The notes under the pieces are model-generated. The model saw nothing but the letters and a program-made list of their open reading frames with translations. It ran no database searches and was not told the DNA's origin. This document shows, one piece after another, positions 17,591 to 25,716 of a stretch of 64,000 nucleotides of DNA (position 1 is its first letter; each line of letters starts with the position of its first letter). The position numbers were made by a program, and so were the translations under genes. The stretch comes from Hymenobacter sp. BT730 (GTDB lineage Bacteria; Bacteroidota; Bacteroidia; Cytophagales; Hymenobacteraceae), in assembly GCF_030542105.1 (NCBI RefSeq), contig NZ_JAUOFB010000006.1:107032-171031 (forward strand). Reading direction: 5' to 3'.

Positions 17591-17860
17591 ATGGATACTC
17601 AACTTGTCGCCAAATCGGCGGGGGCTTTGTCTGATAAATACCGCCTTAGCATTGTACTGGCCCTAAGTCAGCAACCTACACTGGCGTTTGCCCAGGTGCA
17701 GGAACTGACGGGACTGTCGCAGCCCTGCGTCTCGCATCACCTGAAAATACTGGCCGACAGCGGACTGATCCAGTTACAAAAGAGCGGCCGTTGCGTTAGT
17801 ATTTCCCTCAACCGTGGAGCGCTGCAGGAACTGGCCTTGTTTTTAGGCGGCCTCAGCTAA
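17591..17860 (+). CDS. ArsR-family winged-helix regulator
   Basis: An 89-residue DNA-binding repressor of the ArsR/SmtB type. The recognition helix region is LTGLSQPCVSHHLKILADSG and the wing is LIQLQKSGRCVSISLN. The classic metal motif CVC of arsenic/lead sensors is absent; the only cysteines are Cys46 in the recognition helix and Cys68 in the wing, so thiol sensing is possible but unproven. A TATCTTTC -7-like box lies at 17575-17582, right before the ATG. The next gene, an Old Yellow Enzyme 93 bases downstream on the same strand, is the likely target or operon partner. Confidence 0.88.
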   Translation: MDTQLVAKSAGALSDKYRLSIVLALSQQPTLAFAQVQELTGLSQPCVSHHLKILADSGLIQLQKSGRCVSISLNRGALQELALFLGGLS

Positions 17861-17884
17861 AAACACAAAAAATTTACCGTAATC

Positions 17885-17902
17885 CATCCAAACATTTGAA
17901 TG
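17885..17902. promoter_or_regulatory. Candidate ArsR operator
   Basis: An 18-base imperfect palindrome, CATCCAAACATTTGAATG, in which seven of nine position pairs match. It lies in the AT-rich gap between the ArsR gene and the OYE gene. Shape and spacing are like ArsR-family operators; binding is inference. Confidence 0.4.
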
Positions 17903-17953
17903 AATTGATGCTTTACAGTGTCTATCATCATAATCTAACGCTGACTTTTCCAT

Positions 17954-19066
17954 ATGGCTTCCAAGCTTTTTTCGCCGGCCCAACTGGGCTCCCTCACGCT
18001 TTCCAATCATATCGTAATGGCCCCCATGACGCGCAGCCGCGCGCTGGGCAACGTGCCTAACGCCCTGATGGCGGAATATTATGCGCAGCGTGCTTCGGCC
18101 GGCCTTATCATTACCGAAGGCACCGCGCCTTCCGCCAACGGGCTGGGCTACGCGCGCATCCCCGGTCTTTTCAACCTGGAGCAGGTAGCCGGCTGGAAGC
18201 TGGTGACGGATGCTGTGCACGCTAAAGGCGGCCGAATCTTTGTGCAGCTGATGCACACGGGCCGTATTTCGCACCCGCTAAATATGTCTGCTGATGCCGA
18301 AATCATTGCCCCATCGGCTATTGCCGCCGCCGGCGACATGTGGACGGATCAGGAGCAGATGAAGCCCCAGCCTACTCCCCGTGCCCTGACTACGGAGGAA
18401 GTAAAACAGGCAGTACAGGAATATGTAACCTCGGCTAAGCTGGCTATCGAAGCTGGTTTCGACGGCGTGGAAATTCACGGCGCCAACGGCTATCTGATCG
18501 ACCAGTTCCTGAACCCCAAGAGCAACCAGCGCACCGATGAATACGGTGGCAGCACCGAAAACCGCGCCCGCTTTGCTCTGGAAATTGCCCAGGCTACGGT
18601 AGCAGCCATCGGCGCCGAGCGCACCGGCATCCGCCTCTCCCCTCACGGCGCCATGAACGACGTAGCCCCTGCTTACGACGACCTGCAGGACCTCTACTTA
18701 CACCTGGCCACTGAACTTCAAAAGCTGAACCTGGTGTACCTGCACCTGGCCGACCACAGCAGCATGGGTTCCCCCGAGGTGCCCGCTACTGTGGTGACCA
18801 GCATCCGCGAGCAATTCACGAACACCCTCATCCTGAGTGGTGGCTACGATGTAGAGCGGGCCGAAGCCGACCTGCAGAGCGGCCGCGCCGACCTCGTAGC
18901 TTTCGGCCGTGGCTTCATTGCCAACCCCGACCTGACCGAGCGCCTGGCACAAGGCACCGAATTGGCCCAGGCCGACCAATCCACATTCTATGCCCCCGGC
19001 CCCGAAGGCTTCCACCAGGGCTACACCGACTACCCTGTGCTGGCTGAAACGGAGGCTGCGCGCTAA
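17954..19066 (+). CDS. Old Yellow Enzyme / alkene reductase
   Basis: FMN-dependent, NAD(P)H-using ene-reductase, 370 residues, similar in layout to E. coli NemA and other OYE proteins. The N-terminus LFSPAQLGSLTLSNHIVMAP begins the TIM barrel. HGANGYLIDQFLNP holds the substrate-binding His and Asn, and RTDEYGGSTENRARF is the family signature. GRADLVAFGRGFIANPDL near the C-terminus binds the FMN phosphate. Likely substrates are alpha,beta-unsaturated carbonyls and other electrophiles; the physiological one is unknown. The upstream ArsR gene and palindrome suggest induction by such a compound. A strong terminator follows. Confidence 0.94.
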   Translation: MASKLFSPAQLGSLTLSNHIVMAPMTRSRALGNVPNALMAEYYAQRASAGLIITEGTAPSANGLGYARIPGLFNLEQVAGWKLVTDAVHAKGGRIFVQLMHTGRISHPLNMSADAEIIAPSAIAAAGDMWTDQEQMKPQPTPRALTTEEVKQAVQEYVTSAKLAIEAGFDGVEIHGANGYLIDQFLNPKSNQRTDEYGGSTENRARFALEIAQATVAAIGAERTGIRLSPHGAMNDVAPAYDDLQDLYLHLATELQKLNLVYLHLADHSSMGSPEVPATVVTSIREQFTNTLILSGGYDVERAEADLQSGRADLVAFGRGFIANPDLTERLAQGTELAQADQSTFYAPGPEGFHQGYTDYPVLAETEAAR

Positions 19067-19088
19067 CCACCTGGCTTGTTAAGCATGG

Positions 19089-19124
19089 AAAGCCCTTCTA
19101 CCAGTGGTAGAAGGGCTTTTTTTT
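19089..19124 (+). terminator. OYE gene terminator
   Basis: Perfect 14-base arms, 19089-19102 (AAAGCCCTTCTACC) and 19106-19119, loop AGT, followed by an eight-base T-run ending at 19124. Confidence 0.94.
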
Positions 19125-19222
19125 ACTAGCTGCTCCGGCAGAATGCTGCATGAGCCTAACAAGAAGCTATACTATATAACAGCGGCTACTGCTTATAAAA
19201 GGCCTATTCTGCCGGGACTTGG

Positions 19223-19256
19223 TTTGTCGGCTCTGGGAAGTTTTCTTGTATCTTTA
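19223..19256 (+). promoter_or_regulatory. Candidate promoter of the nucleoside transporter gene
   Basis: A TTTG at 19223-19226 and TATCTTTA at 19249-19256, 22 bases apart, match the Bacteroidota -33/-7 pair (TTTG and TAnnTTTG) except for the last base. The gene starts 42 bases downstream. Confidence 0.6.
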
Positions 19257-19297
19257 GGTGCAAAACGTACTTCCTACTTTCCCCAAACCTGCCCTGC

Positions 19298-20581
19298 ATG
19301 AACACTAAGCTGCGTCTTATTGTATTGAGTTTCTTACAATTCTTTATTTGGGGTTCTTGGCTGATAACGATTGGGGCTTATTGGTTTAAAACCAAAGAAT
19401 GGTCGGGGGCTGAGTTTGGGGCTATTTTCTCCACTATGGGTATTGCGGCCATTTTTATGCCCTCCCTCATGGGCATTCTGGCCGATAAGTATTTCAATGC
19501 CGAAAAGCTTTTCGGCGTGCTGCATATTCTGGGCGGAGCCGTCTTGATGATGGTGCCTTCCGTCAACGACCCCGGCACTATGTTCTGGGTGATGCTGCTG
19601 AACATGATTTTCTACATGCCTACGCTGGCCTTGTCTATTGCCGTGTCGTACTCGGTATTGAAAAAGGAGGGGTTGGATGTTGTCAAGGATTACCCGCCTA
19701 TTCGGGTATGGGGCACCGTGGGGTTCATTGTGGCTATGTGGACGGTGAGTCTGCTGCATATTGAAACTTCCGCCAGTCAGTTTTACGTGGCTGCCGGGGC
19801 GGCTTTCCTGCTGGGCATCTACTCCTTTACGCTGCCTGCCTGCCCACCGCAGGGGGCCAATCAGTCCAACAAGTCGCTGGCTGATGCGCTGGGGCTCCAC
19901 TCCTTTGCGCTGCTGAAGGACCGGAAAATGGCCGTCTTCTTCCTTTTTGCGCTGCTGCTGGGCGCCGCCCTGCAGCTGACCAATGCCTACGGCGACGTCT
20001 TCCTGCACGACTTCGACAAAGAGCCTGTCTACAACGGCACGCTGGCCGTGCGATACCCGGCCATTATCATGTCGATATCGCAGATTTCGGAAACCCTGTT
20101 TATCCTCGCTATTCCGTTTTTCCTGCGGCGCTTCGGCATCAAGCAAGTGATGTTCTTCAGCATGATTGCCTGGGTGCTACGCTTTGGCCTGTTTGCTTAC
20201 GGTAACCCCGGCTCCGGCCTCTGGATGATTATTCTCTCGTGCATTGTGTACGGCATGGCCTTTGATTTCTTCAACATCTCGGGCTCTCTCTTCGTGGAAA
20301 CGCAGACCAAGCCGGCCATCCGGGCTAGTGCCCAGGGCTTGTTTATGATGATGACCAATGGTTTTGGGGCAGTACTGGGCAGCTCCATCAGCGGTCTGGT
20401 TATCCAGCACTTCTTCACTAACCCCGACAACACCAAAGACTGGCACGGCATCTGGCTCTCATTTGCCGGCTACTCCCTGGTTATTGCGGTGCTGTTCGTT
20501 ATTCTGTTCAAACACAAGCACGACCCACGCGCAGTGGATACCACGCAAGTGGAGCCGCTGCTTACCGTGGAGCAAGCCTAG
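19298..20581 (+). CDS. Nucleoside:H+ symporter (NupG/XapB family MFS)
   Basis: A 427-residue inner-membrane transporter with about 12 hydrophobic helices. The start MNTKLRLIVLSFLQFFIWGS followed by WLITIGAYWF is typical of the Nuc_H_symport family (Pfam PF03825), whose E. coli members NupG and XapB bring in nucleosides with protons. Further family features are FGAIFSTMGIAAIFMPSLMG and the loop PPIRVWGTVGFIVAMW. It converges on ndk, whose product uses nucleoside diphosphates, a suggestive but not compelling link. The exact nucleoside spectrum is unknown. Confidence 0.92.
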   Translation: MNTKLRLIVLSFLQFFIWGSWLITIGAYWFKTKEWSGAEFGAIFSTMGIAAIFMPSLMGILADKYFNAEKLFGVLHILGGAVLMMVPSVNDPGTMFWVMLLNMIFYMPTLALSIAVSYSVLKKEGLDVVKDYPPIRVWGTVGFIVAMWTVSLLHIETSASQFYVAAGAAFLLGIYSFTLPACPPQGANQSNKSLADALGLHSFALLKDRKMAVFFLFALLLGAALQLTNAYGDVFLHDFDKEPVYNGTLAVRYPAIIMSISQISETLFILAIPFFLRRFGIKQVMFFSMIAWVLRFGLFAYGNPGSGLWMIILSCIVYGMAFDFFNISGSLFVETQTKPAIRASAQGLFMMMTNGFGAVLGSSISGLVIQHFFTNPDNTKDWHGIWLSFAGYSLVIAVLFVILFKHKHDPRAVDTTQVEPLLTVEQA

Positions 20582-20732
20582 GATAAACGCCTATATTGTC
20601 TCCTACCTCGAGGCCGGCTGCATGGCTCCAATCAAAGCAGTTTCTTTCTTCTTTAACCAGAAAGGCCTGCGTAGGTAATCTAGTTTTAAATCAGCATAAA
20701 AACAGTTTATAAATAGCCTGTTTTTAGCAAAC

Positions 20733-20769
20733 AAAAAACCCATCTGGCAAGCTGCCAGATGGGTTTTTT
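20733..20769. terminator. Bidirectional terminator between transporter and ndk
   Basis: Perfect 16-base arms (20733-20748 and 20754-20769, loop AAGCT) with A-run left and T-run right, serving the convergent genes on both sides. Confidence 0.93.
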
Positions 20770-20825
20770 GTTGATTTCACGGAAGAGAAGTCAAAAGCTA
20801 GCTTGCTTTATCTCTCCGGCTAAAC

Positions 20826-21245
20826 TTAGAACTGCTCGTTAGCAGCGAAGAAGAAGTCACCTTCGATCTGCGCGTTTTCATCGGAGTCAGAGCCGTGTAC
20901 GGCGTTGGCCTCAATGCTCTTGGCGTACTTCTTACGGATGGTGCCTTCAGCTGCCTGAGCGGGGTTGGTAGCACCGATGAGCGTACGGAAATCAGCAACG
21001 GCGTTATCCTTCTCCAGAATAGCGGCTACGATGGGGCCCGACGACATGTACTTCACCAGGTCTCCGTAGAAGGGGCGCTCTTTGTGTACGGCATAGAACT
21101 CACCGGCACGCTCTGGCGTGAGGAGAACTTTTTTCAGGGCTACGATGCGGAATCCGCCTTCCTCCATCATGTTCAGGATGCCACCAATGTGGTTTTCCTG
21201 GGTGGCGTCGGGCTTAATCATCGTGAACGTGCGGTTCGTGGCCAT
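20826..21245 (-). CDS. ndk: Nucleoside diphosphate kinase
   Basis: Transfers the gamma phosphate of ATP to NDPs and dNDPs. 139 residues. [18 protein letters not shown] at the N-terminus and [19 protein letters not shown] near the end are the family signatures; the His in VHGSDS is the phosphorylated catalytic residue. It is a single minus-strand gene with a -7 box upstream and a shared terminator downstream. Confidence 0.97.
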   Translation of the reverse strand: MATNRTFTMIKPDATQENHIGGILNMMEEGGFRIVALKKVLLTPERAGEFYAVHKERPFYGDLVKYMSSGPIVAAILEKDNAVADFRTLIGATNPAQAAEGTIRKKYAKSIEANAVHGSDSDENAQIEGDFFFAANEQF

Positions 21246-21307
21246 ATGGTTTCTAACGTTTGGGTTGAAATGAATTGACTTAGGGGAAGCAAACGAGTTT
21301 GCGGCCG

Positions 21308-21315
21308 CAAAAGTA
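21308..21315 (-). promoter_or_regulatory. Candidate ndk -7 box
   Basis: Minus-strand TACTTTTG, an exact TAnnTTTG match 62 bases before the ndk ATG. Confidence 0.5.
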
Positions 21316-21601
21316 GCCGATTGAAAACGAAGAATGCACCATGTGGAAAAATCTACCGCTGGCCTTCCGCGCCCCGCACCTTGGCCAATGCAAGGCAGAA
21401 TGGCCCCGGCAGAACATTCAGCGCCATTCCTGCCGGCTTTCTGCCCCCAACTGAGGGGCGCATTTATTATTTAGCGCGCCGGATTGTACTCAGTTGGCGC
21501 ACCAATCCGGAGGCCGGTTTGTTGAAACCCGGATTATTTCCGATTTTTGCCCCCTTGTACACGGCGTAAATCACCGGATTTCAGCTACCTATCAGCAGCA
21601 A
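21316..21601. other. Intergenic stretch between ndk and nrnA, nothing recognised
   Basis: About 285 bases between divergent genes. Open frames here overlap the nrnA reading frame upstream of its proper start and show no protein-like features. No RNA gene, repeat or clear plus-strand promoter was seen. Confidence 0.5.
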
Positions 21602-22645
21602 ATGCACGATATAAACGCTCTGCGGGAGTTGCTAGCGCAGCCCAAGCAGATATTTATCACCACACACCACAAACCTGACGCCGACGCCCTGGGCTCGTCT
21701 TTAGGGCTGGCCGGGTACCTACGCAAAAAGGGACACCATGTAACGGTGGTTACTCCCTCTGACTACCCCAACTTCCTGGCCTGGATGCCCGGTAATGAGG
21801 ATGTCATCATTTACGAGCGTAACCAGAATGATGCGCAGGTGCGGGACATTATCAACCGCGCCGAGGTCATTTTCTGTCTCGATTTCAGTTGCCTGGGCCG
21901 CATCAATGAGATGGGCGAGTACATTCGCCACGCGCCCGGCACCAAGGTGCTCATTGACCACCACCTGGAGCCCGAGCAGTTTGCCGATCTGGACTTCTCC
22001 AACCCCAAAGCCGCCGCTACGGCCGAGCTTGTGTTTGAGGTAATCCGGGACCTGGGCGACCAGCACCTGATTGATGTGGGTATTGGCGAGTGCCTCTACG
22101 CCGGCATTATGACGGATACGGGTTCTTTCCGCCACCCCAGCACTTCCCGCAACGTGCATCTGATTATTGCTGAGCTCTTGAACGCCGGCATTAACCTGAG
22201 CGACGTGCACCGCCGCATCTACGACTCACACTCGGAAATGCGCCTGCGCTTCCTGGGCTTTGTGCTGAAGGACAAGCTCACCGTATTGCGTGAGTACAAC
22301 ACCGCCTACATTGCCATTACCCAGGACGAGCTGCGTCAGTACGACTCTAAAACCGGCGATACGGAAGGCCTGGTCAACTTTGCCCTCAGCATTGAAGGCG
22401 TAGTATTTGCCGCCATTCTCATTGACCGGGGCCCGGCCGTGAAGATTTCCTTCCGCTCCGTGGGCGACTTCTCCGTGAATGAATTTGCCCGCAAGCACTT
22501 CAACGGCGGCGGCCACCACAATGCCGCCGGTGGCATCAGCTATGAGCCGCTGGAGCCTACCGTGCAACGTTTCCTCGACTTACTGCCTCAATATCAAACG
22601 CAGCTGGTCACGAGTCCTTTGGCAGTTGCGCCCCCTTCGGCGTAA
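21602..22645 (+). CDS. nrnA: DHH-family oligoribonuclease / pAp phosphatase
   Basis: A 347-residue DHH/DHHA1 phosphoesterase, degrading 2-5-mer RNA and dephosphorylating pAp. Motifs: HHKPDADALGSSLG (metal-binding His and Asp), CLDFSCLGR, VLIDHHLEP (the DHH signature), TGSFRHPSTSRN, and in the DHHA1 part FNGGGHHNAAGGI. I start it at the ATG at 21602 because the residues further upstream (36 codons) have no family counterpart. It is followed on the same strand by three FKBP prolyl isomerase genes with gaps of 38, 69 and 3 bases, the second gap containing a terminator. The name is by family; NrnA and related enzymes are not separable by eye. Confidence 0.92.
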   Translation: MHDINALRELLAQPKQIFITTHHKPDADALGSSLGLAGYLRKKGHHVTVVTPSDYPNFLAWMPGNEDVIIYERNQNDAQVRDIINRAEVIFCLDFSCLGRINEMGEYIRHAPGTKVLIDHHLEPEQFADLDFSNPKAAATAELVFEVIRDLGDQHLIDVGIGECLYAGIMTDTGSFRHPSTSRNVHLIIAELLNAGINLSDVHRRIYDSHSEMRLRFLGFVLKDKLTVLREYNTAYIAITQDELRQYDSKTGDTEGLVNFALSIEGVVFAAILIDRGPAVKISFRSVGDFSVNEFARKHFNGGGHHNAAGGISYEPLEPTVQRFLDLLPQYQTQLVTSPLAVAPPSA

Positions 22646-22683
22646 CTTGCCTGAAATTTATTCCTCATCCTCTTTTCCTTTTC

Positions 22684-23679
22684 ATGCGCTCTACCAGCCA
22701 CTTTCTGTACCTCGCACTGGCTGCCGGTACTATTAGCCTATACTCCTGCAACAAAGGCAGCGGGGACTTCGCCAAAACCAAGTCTGGCGTTGAATACAAG
22801 ATTTTCAAGAACGAAGGCGGCAAATTCACCTCTAGAGAGGTAAGCGAAAGCGACACGACCTACAAAGGGCGCATCGGAAAGATTATTGCGCTGGACGTAG
22901 AGTACCGCACGGCCAAAGACTCGGTGCTGTTCAACTCCCGCAAGCAGCAGGGTGTACCGGTTATGGTGCCGCTGCAGGACGTTACCACCAAAGGCGGCCT
23001 GGAAGAAGCTATTTCCATGCTACAGCCCGGCGACAGCGGCGTATTCCGCTTTAACCTGGATACCATTTTCGAGCGCTCCTTCAAGACGCCCGTTCCTCCC
23101 TTCATGAAGAAGGCTGGTAATACAATGACTGTGTACGCCAAAGCCGTTAAGCTAATGTCGCGCGACGAGGCCGTGGTGGAACAGCAGAAAATGATGGCCG
23201 AGCAGCAGCAGAAAATGATGGCCTACGCTGAGCAGCAGCTCAAGAAGGACGACGTAGTGCTGCAGGACTACATCAAGAAAAACAACCTGAAGGCGCAGAA
23301 AGACCCTTCCGGGATTTACTACATCGTGAACACCGCTGGCACAGGCGCCAAGCCTAAAACCGGTCAGGTGGTATCGGTACAATACAAAGGCACCCTGCTT
23401 GATGGCAAAGAGTTCGACTCTTCGGCTAAGAGCAACGGCGGCAAGCCAATTCAGTTCCCACTGGGCGTGGGCCAGGTAATTCCGGGTTGGGATAAGGGCA
23501 TTGCCCTGCTCAGCAAAGGCACCAAAGGCACCCTGCTCATTCCTTCGTCGTTGGCCTACGGGCAGCGCGGCGCTGGTTCCGACATTCCGGCTGATGCTCC
23601 GCTGCGCTTCGATGTGGAGCTGGTGGACATTCAGAATGCTCCGGCGGCACCGCAGGGCGGTCCTGCTATGGGCCGGTAA
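22684..23679 (+). CDS. FKBP-type prolyl isomerase lipoprotein, two FKBP-like domains
   Basis: A 331-residue lipoprotein. The signal peptide ends in a lipobox with Cys22 (SLYSCNKG). Residues about 30-160 form a first, degenerate FKBP-like domain (KGRIGKIIALDVEYRT, PGDSGVFRFNLD). A Gln/Met-rich coiled-coil-like linker follows (EQQKMMAEQQQKMMAYAEQQ). Residues about 210-320 form a standard FKBP domain with VVSVQYKGTLLDGKEFDSS, GVGQVIPGWDKGIALL and IPSSLAYGQRG, so this domain keeps the catalytic pocket. The arrangement recalls trigger-like or GldI-type periplasmic foldases of Bacteroidota. The first domain probably binds clients rather than isomerising; that is inference. Confidence 0.92.
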   Translation: MRSTSHFLYLALAAGTISLYSCNKGSGDFAKTKSGVEYKIFKNEGGKFTSREVSESDTTYKGRIGKIIALDVEYRTAKDSVLFNSRKQQGVPVMVPLQDVTTKGGLEEAISMLQPGDSGVFRFNLDTIFERSFKTPVPPFMKKAGNTMTVYAKAVKLMSRDEAVVEQQKMMAEQQQKMMAYAEQQLKKDDVVLQDYIKKNNLKAQKDPSGIYYIVNTAGTGAKPKTGQVVSVQYKGTLLDGKEFDSSAKSNGGKPIQFPLGVGQVIPGWDKGIALLSKGTKGTLLIPSSLAYGQRGAGSDIPADAPLRFDVELVDIQNAPAAPQGGPAMGR

Positions 23680-23709
23680 TTAGCCGCTGAGGTTAGTAGA
23701 AATTCATAT

Positions 23710-23740
23710 CCGCGCCGCAGAATAGCGGCGCGGCTTTTTT
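23710..23740 (+). terminator. Terminator between first and second FKBP genes
   Basis: Perfect 9-base arms, CCGCGCCGC (23710-23718) and GCGGCGCGG (23725-23733), followed by CTTTTTT on the plus strand. It lies only 9 bases before the next start, so it may act as an attenuator between the FKBP genes. Confidence 0.82.
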
Positions 23741-23748
23741 CCCACATT

Positions 23749-24321
23749 ATGGTACGCTCCTTTTCCTTGAAACGCTCCTTCCTTCTCCGCACCCTGGCAG
23801 TACTCCTGGCATTTGCTGCGCCAGTGCTTTCCAGCTGCAGCTCTGAGCCCGATTATATCAAAGCCGCCAAGCAGCATGAGGCAGAGCAGAAGGTGAAAGA
23901 CCTGGCGGCTATTCAGGAATGGCTCACGGCCAATAACTACGCCGGCTCGCAGGTGCAAACTACGGAGTCGGGTATTTCTATTGTGACGCTGGAAGCCGGT
24001 AATGGACCTGCGGTAGCGAAGGGCAAAACCCTGCAGGTAAAGTACATTGGCAAACTCCTGAATGGTGTCAAGTTTGATAGTTCCATTGATAACGGCTCCG
24101 TGTGCGGGTGCTTTAGCTTTTTAGTAGGCGCTGGGTCCGTTATTCCAGGTTGGGAAGAAGCCGTGCTGCTGATGAAGGCAGCCGGCAGTACCCAGGATCA
24201 GACAGGCGACCACAAGCTTATTCTGATTCCCTCATATCTAGCTTATGGTGCTTCGGCCCGCGGCAACATTCCAGCAGACTCGCCGCTGGTGTTTGATATG
24301 CAGTTACTCGGCCAAAACTAG
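23749..24321 (+). CDS. FKBP-type prolyl isomerase lipoprotein
   Basis: A 190-residue lipoprotein with lipobox Cys30 (PVLSSCSSE), a short helical spacer rich in Lys/Glu, and one FKBP domain from about residue 75: KTLQVKYIGKLLNGVKFDSS, GAGSVIPGWEEAVLLM, LILIPSYLAYGASARG. A small insertion with CGCF sits in the loop before the FSF strand. It is expected in the periplasm, anchored to the inner or outer membrane, and transcribed with the next FKBP gene, whose start lies 3 bases behind the stop. Confidence 0.92.
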   Translation: MVRSFSLKRSFLLRTLAVLLAFAAPVLSSCSSEPDYIKAAKQHEAEQKVKDLAAIQEWLTANNYAGSQVQTTESGISIVTLEAGNGPAVAKGKTLQVKYIGKLLNGVKFDSSIDNGSVCGCFSFLVGAGSVIPGWEEAVLLMKAAGSTQDQTGDHKLILIPSYLAYGASARGNIPADSPLVFDMQLLGQN

Positions 24322-24324
24322 TCC

Positions 24325-24786
24325 ATGCAGATCTGCCGGATTACAGGAAGAATGGCTATTCTGACGCTGCTCTTGCTGCTTGCTCATTTATGCCCGGCCC
24401 AGATACCGGGTGCCGCCGCTGATACTGTGAAGCTGGCCAGCGGTGTGCGCTACGTAGTGCATGAGCGTGGGGCAGGCGCTATTCCCCGTTCAGGGCAGGT
24501 AGTATACGTGCACTACACGGGCTTTTTGCCCAATGGGCGCATGTTTGAATCCTCGGCGGCCGAAGGGCGGCCGGTTCGCCTGCGGCTGGGCAGGAAAGAG
24601 GTAATTGCTGGTTGGGAAGAAGTACTGGCTTTGCTACCGGAAGGCTCCAGGGCCTGGGTGTACATTCCGGCCCAACTGGCCTACGGCAGAAAAGGCGTTA
24701 TGATGCCCGACGATGAGCAGCAGCGCTACTTAATTCCGCCTAACACCGACCTCGGCTTTGAGCTGCAGGTAGTGAAGGTGAAGTAA
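24325..24786 (+). CDS. Periplasmic FKBP-type prolyl isomerase
   Basis: A 153-residue exported protein. After a Met-Gln-Ile-Cys lead the signal peptide is MAILTLLLLLAHLCPAQ; the second Met (residue 10) is an alternative start. The FKBP domain shows SGVRYVVHERGAGAIPRSGQ, VVYVHYTGFLPNGRMFESS, GRKEVIAGWEEVLALLPEGS and YIPAQLAYGRKGV. It has no lipobox, unlike its two upstream relatives, so it is probably soluble in the periplasm. It closes the FKBP series and is followed by a perfect terminator. Confidence 0.92.
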   Translation: MQICRITGRMAILTLLLLLAHLCPAQIPGAAADTVKLASGVRYVVHERGAGAIPRSGQVVYVHYTGFLPNGRMFESSAAEGRPVRLRLGRKEVIAGWEEVLALLPEGSRAWVYIPAQLAYGRKGVMMPDDEQQRYLIPPNTDLGFELQVVKVK

Positions 24787-24813
24787 GTTGGCAGATAACA
24801 ATTTTTATTAATT

Positions 24814-24863
24814 GTAAAAGAAAAAGCCCCGCCCATTATAATGGGCGGGGCTTTTTCTTTTAC
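24814..24863. terminator. Perfect 50-base palindromic terminator
   Basis: Arms 24814-24838 and 24839-24863 are exact reverse complements over 25 bases with no unpaired loop (the central bases must open). GC core AGCCCCGCCC with A-run and T-run flanks serves the FKBP genes on the plus strand and recO on the minus strand. Confidence 0.95.
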
Positions 24864-24868
24864 AGCTA

Positions 24869-25588
24869 TTACTCTGCCAGCACTTCAGACAGGACCGCTA
24901 AGGAACGTATTTCACCAAGCTTTTCTATATGAAGCTGATAGTAGCGAATGAGCACCAGCAGCAGTTCCCGGCGTACGCGGCCATTGGGCACGGTGGCATG
25001 GCCCGGGTCGCGCAGCAACTCATCAAAATACTGGTCGAACTCCTGAAAGCGTAGCACGGTGGGGCCGGAATCGGCGGCAGTAGTGGGCGCGGCGCCGGCA
25101 AAGGCCACCTGGGAGGTGATTTCCTGGCCTGACTCGGCGCCAAAACCTAAGTAAGAGGCCAGGCGCAGCAGAAACGCCAAAGCAAAATTCTCAAATCCTT
25201 CCTTCTGCTGATCAAAAGCCAGAATAGAATCGTGCAGGAAAGTGAATAGGGGCACGTTTTCCTCTTCTTCCAGCACTGTGCGGCTCACTACTTCCGAGAG
25301 AAACAGCACTACACTGCTCTTGCGCACATCATAGGGAATAGACGAAAATGACTCCGCGCACCGAAACTCCGATAACCGGGTGATGCCGCCCTGCCGGGAG
25401 GTATACGCCACCAGATCCAGCAGTGTAAAGGGCTGAAACAGTGCAATGCGCCCGGGCGGCTTGGCTTTGCGGACCCCATTTACCACATACGTCTGCAGGC
25501 CCAGTCGCTCGGTATAGACGCGGGCAATAATGGACGTTTCGCGGTAGCGGATATAGCCTAGAACAATACCGCGGGTTTTAATGAGCAT
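24869..25588 (-). CDS. recO: DNA repair protein RecO
   Basis: Recombination mediator that loads RecA on SSB-coated DNA with RecR; 239 residues. The N-terminal OB fold starts MLIKTRGIVLGYIRYRETS, then IIARVYTERLGLQTYVVNGV, the RecO_N pattern. The helical C-terminal part contains LFLSEVVSRTVLEEEENVPL and FALAFLLRLASYLGFG, as in Bacteroidota RecO, which often lack the four zinc-binding cysteines; none are seen here. It is followed upstream on the chromosome by porZ in the same orientation, a neighbourhood I recall from other Bacteroidota. Confidence 0.93.
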   Translation of the reverse strand: MLIKTRGIVLGYIRYRETSIIARVYTERLGLQTYVVNGVRKAKPPGRIALFQPFTLLDLVAYTSRQGGITRLSEFRCAESFSSIPYDVRKSSVVLFLSEVVSRTVLEEEENVPLFTFLHDSILAFDQQKEGFENFALAFLLRLASYLGFGAESGQEITSQVAFAGAAPTTAADSGPTVLRFQEFDQYFDELLRDPGHATVPNGRVRRELLLVLIRYYQLHIEKLGEIRSLAVLSEVLAE

Positions 25589-25716
25589 ATAGCAGCTTGA
25601 AAGACAGAGGAATATAAATAAGCGGCGAAATTACCCGCTTCAGGTGTTTCCCGGCTGGGTATACTATAACAAAACACCGGCCCTACGCATTCAGCTCGTC
25701 CGCCTTATTTCTGATA

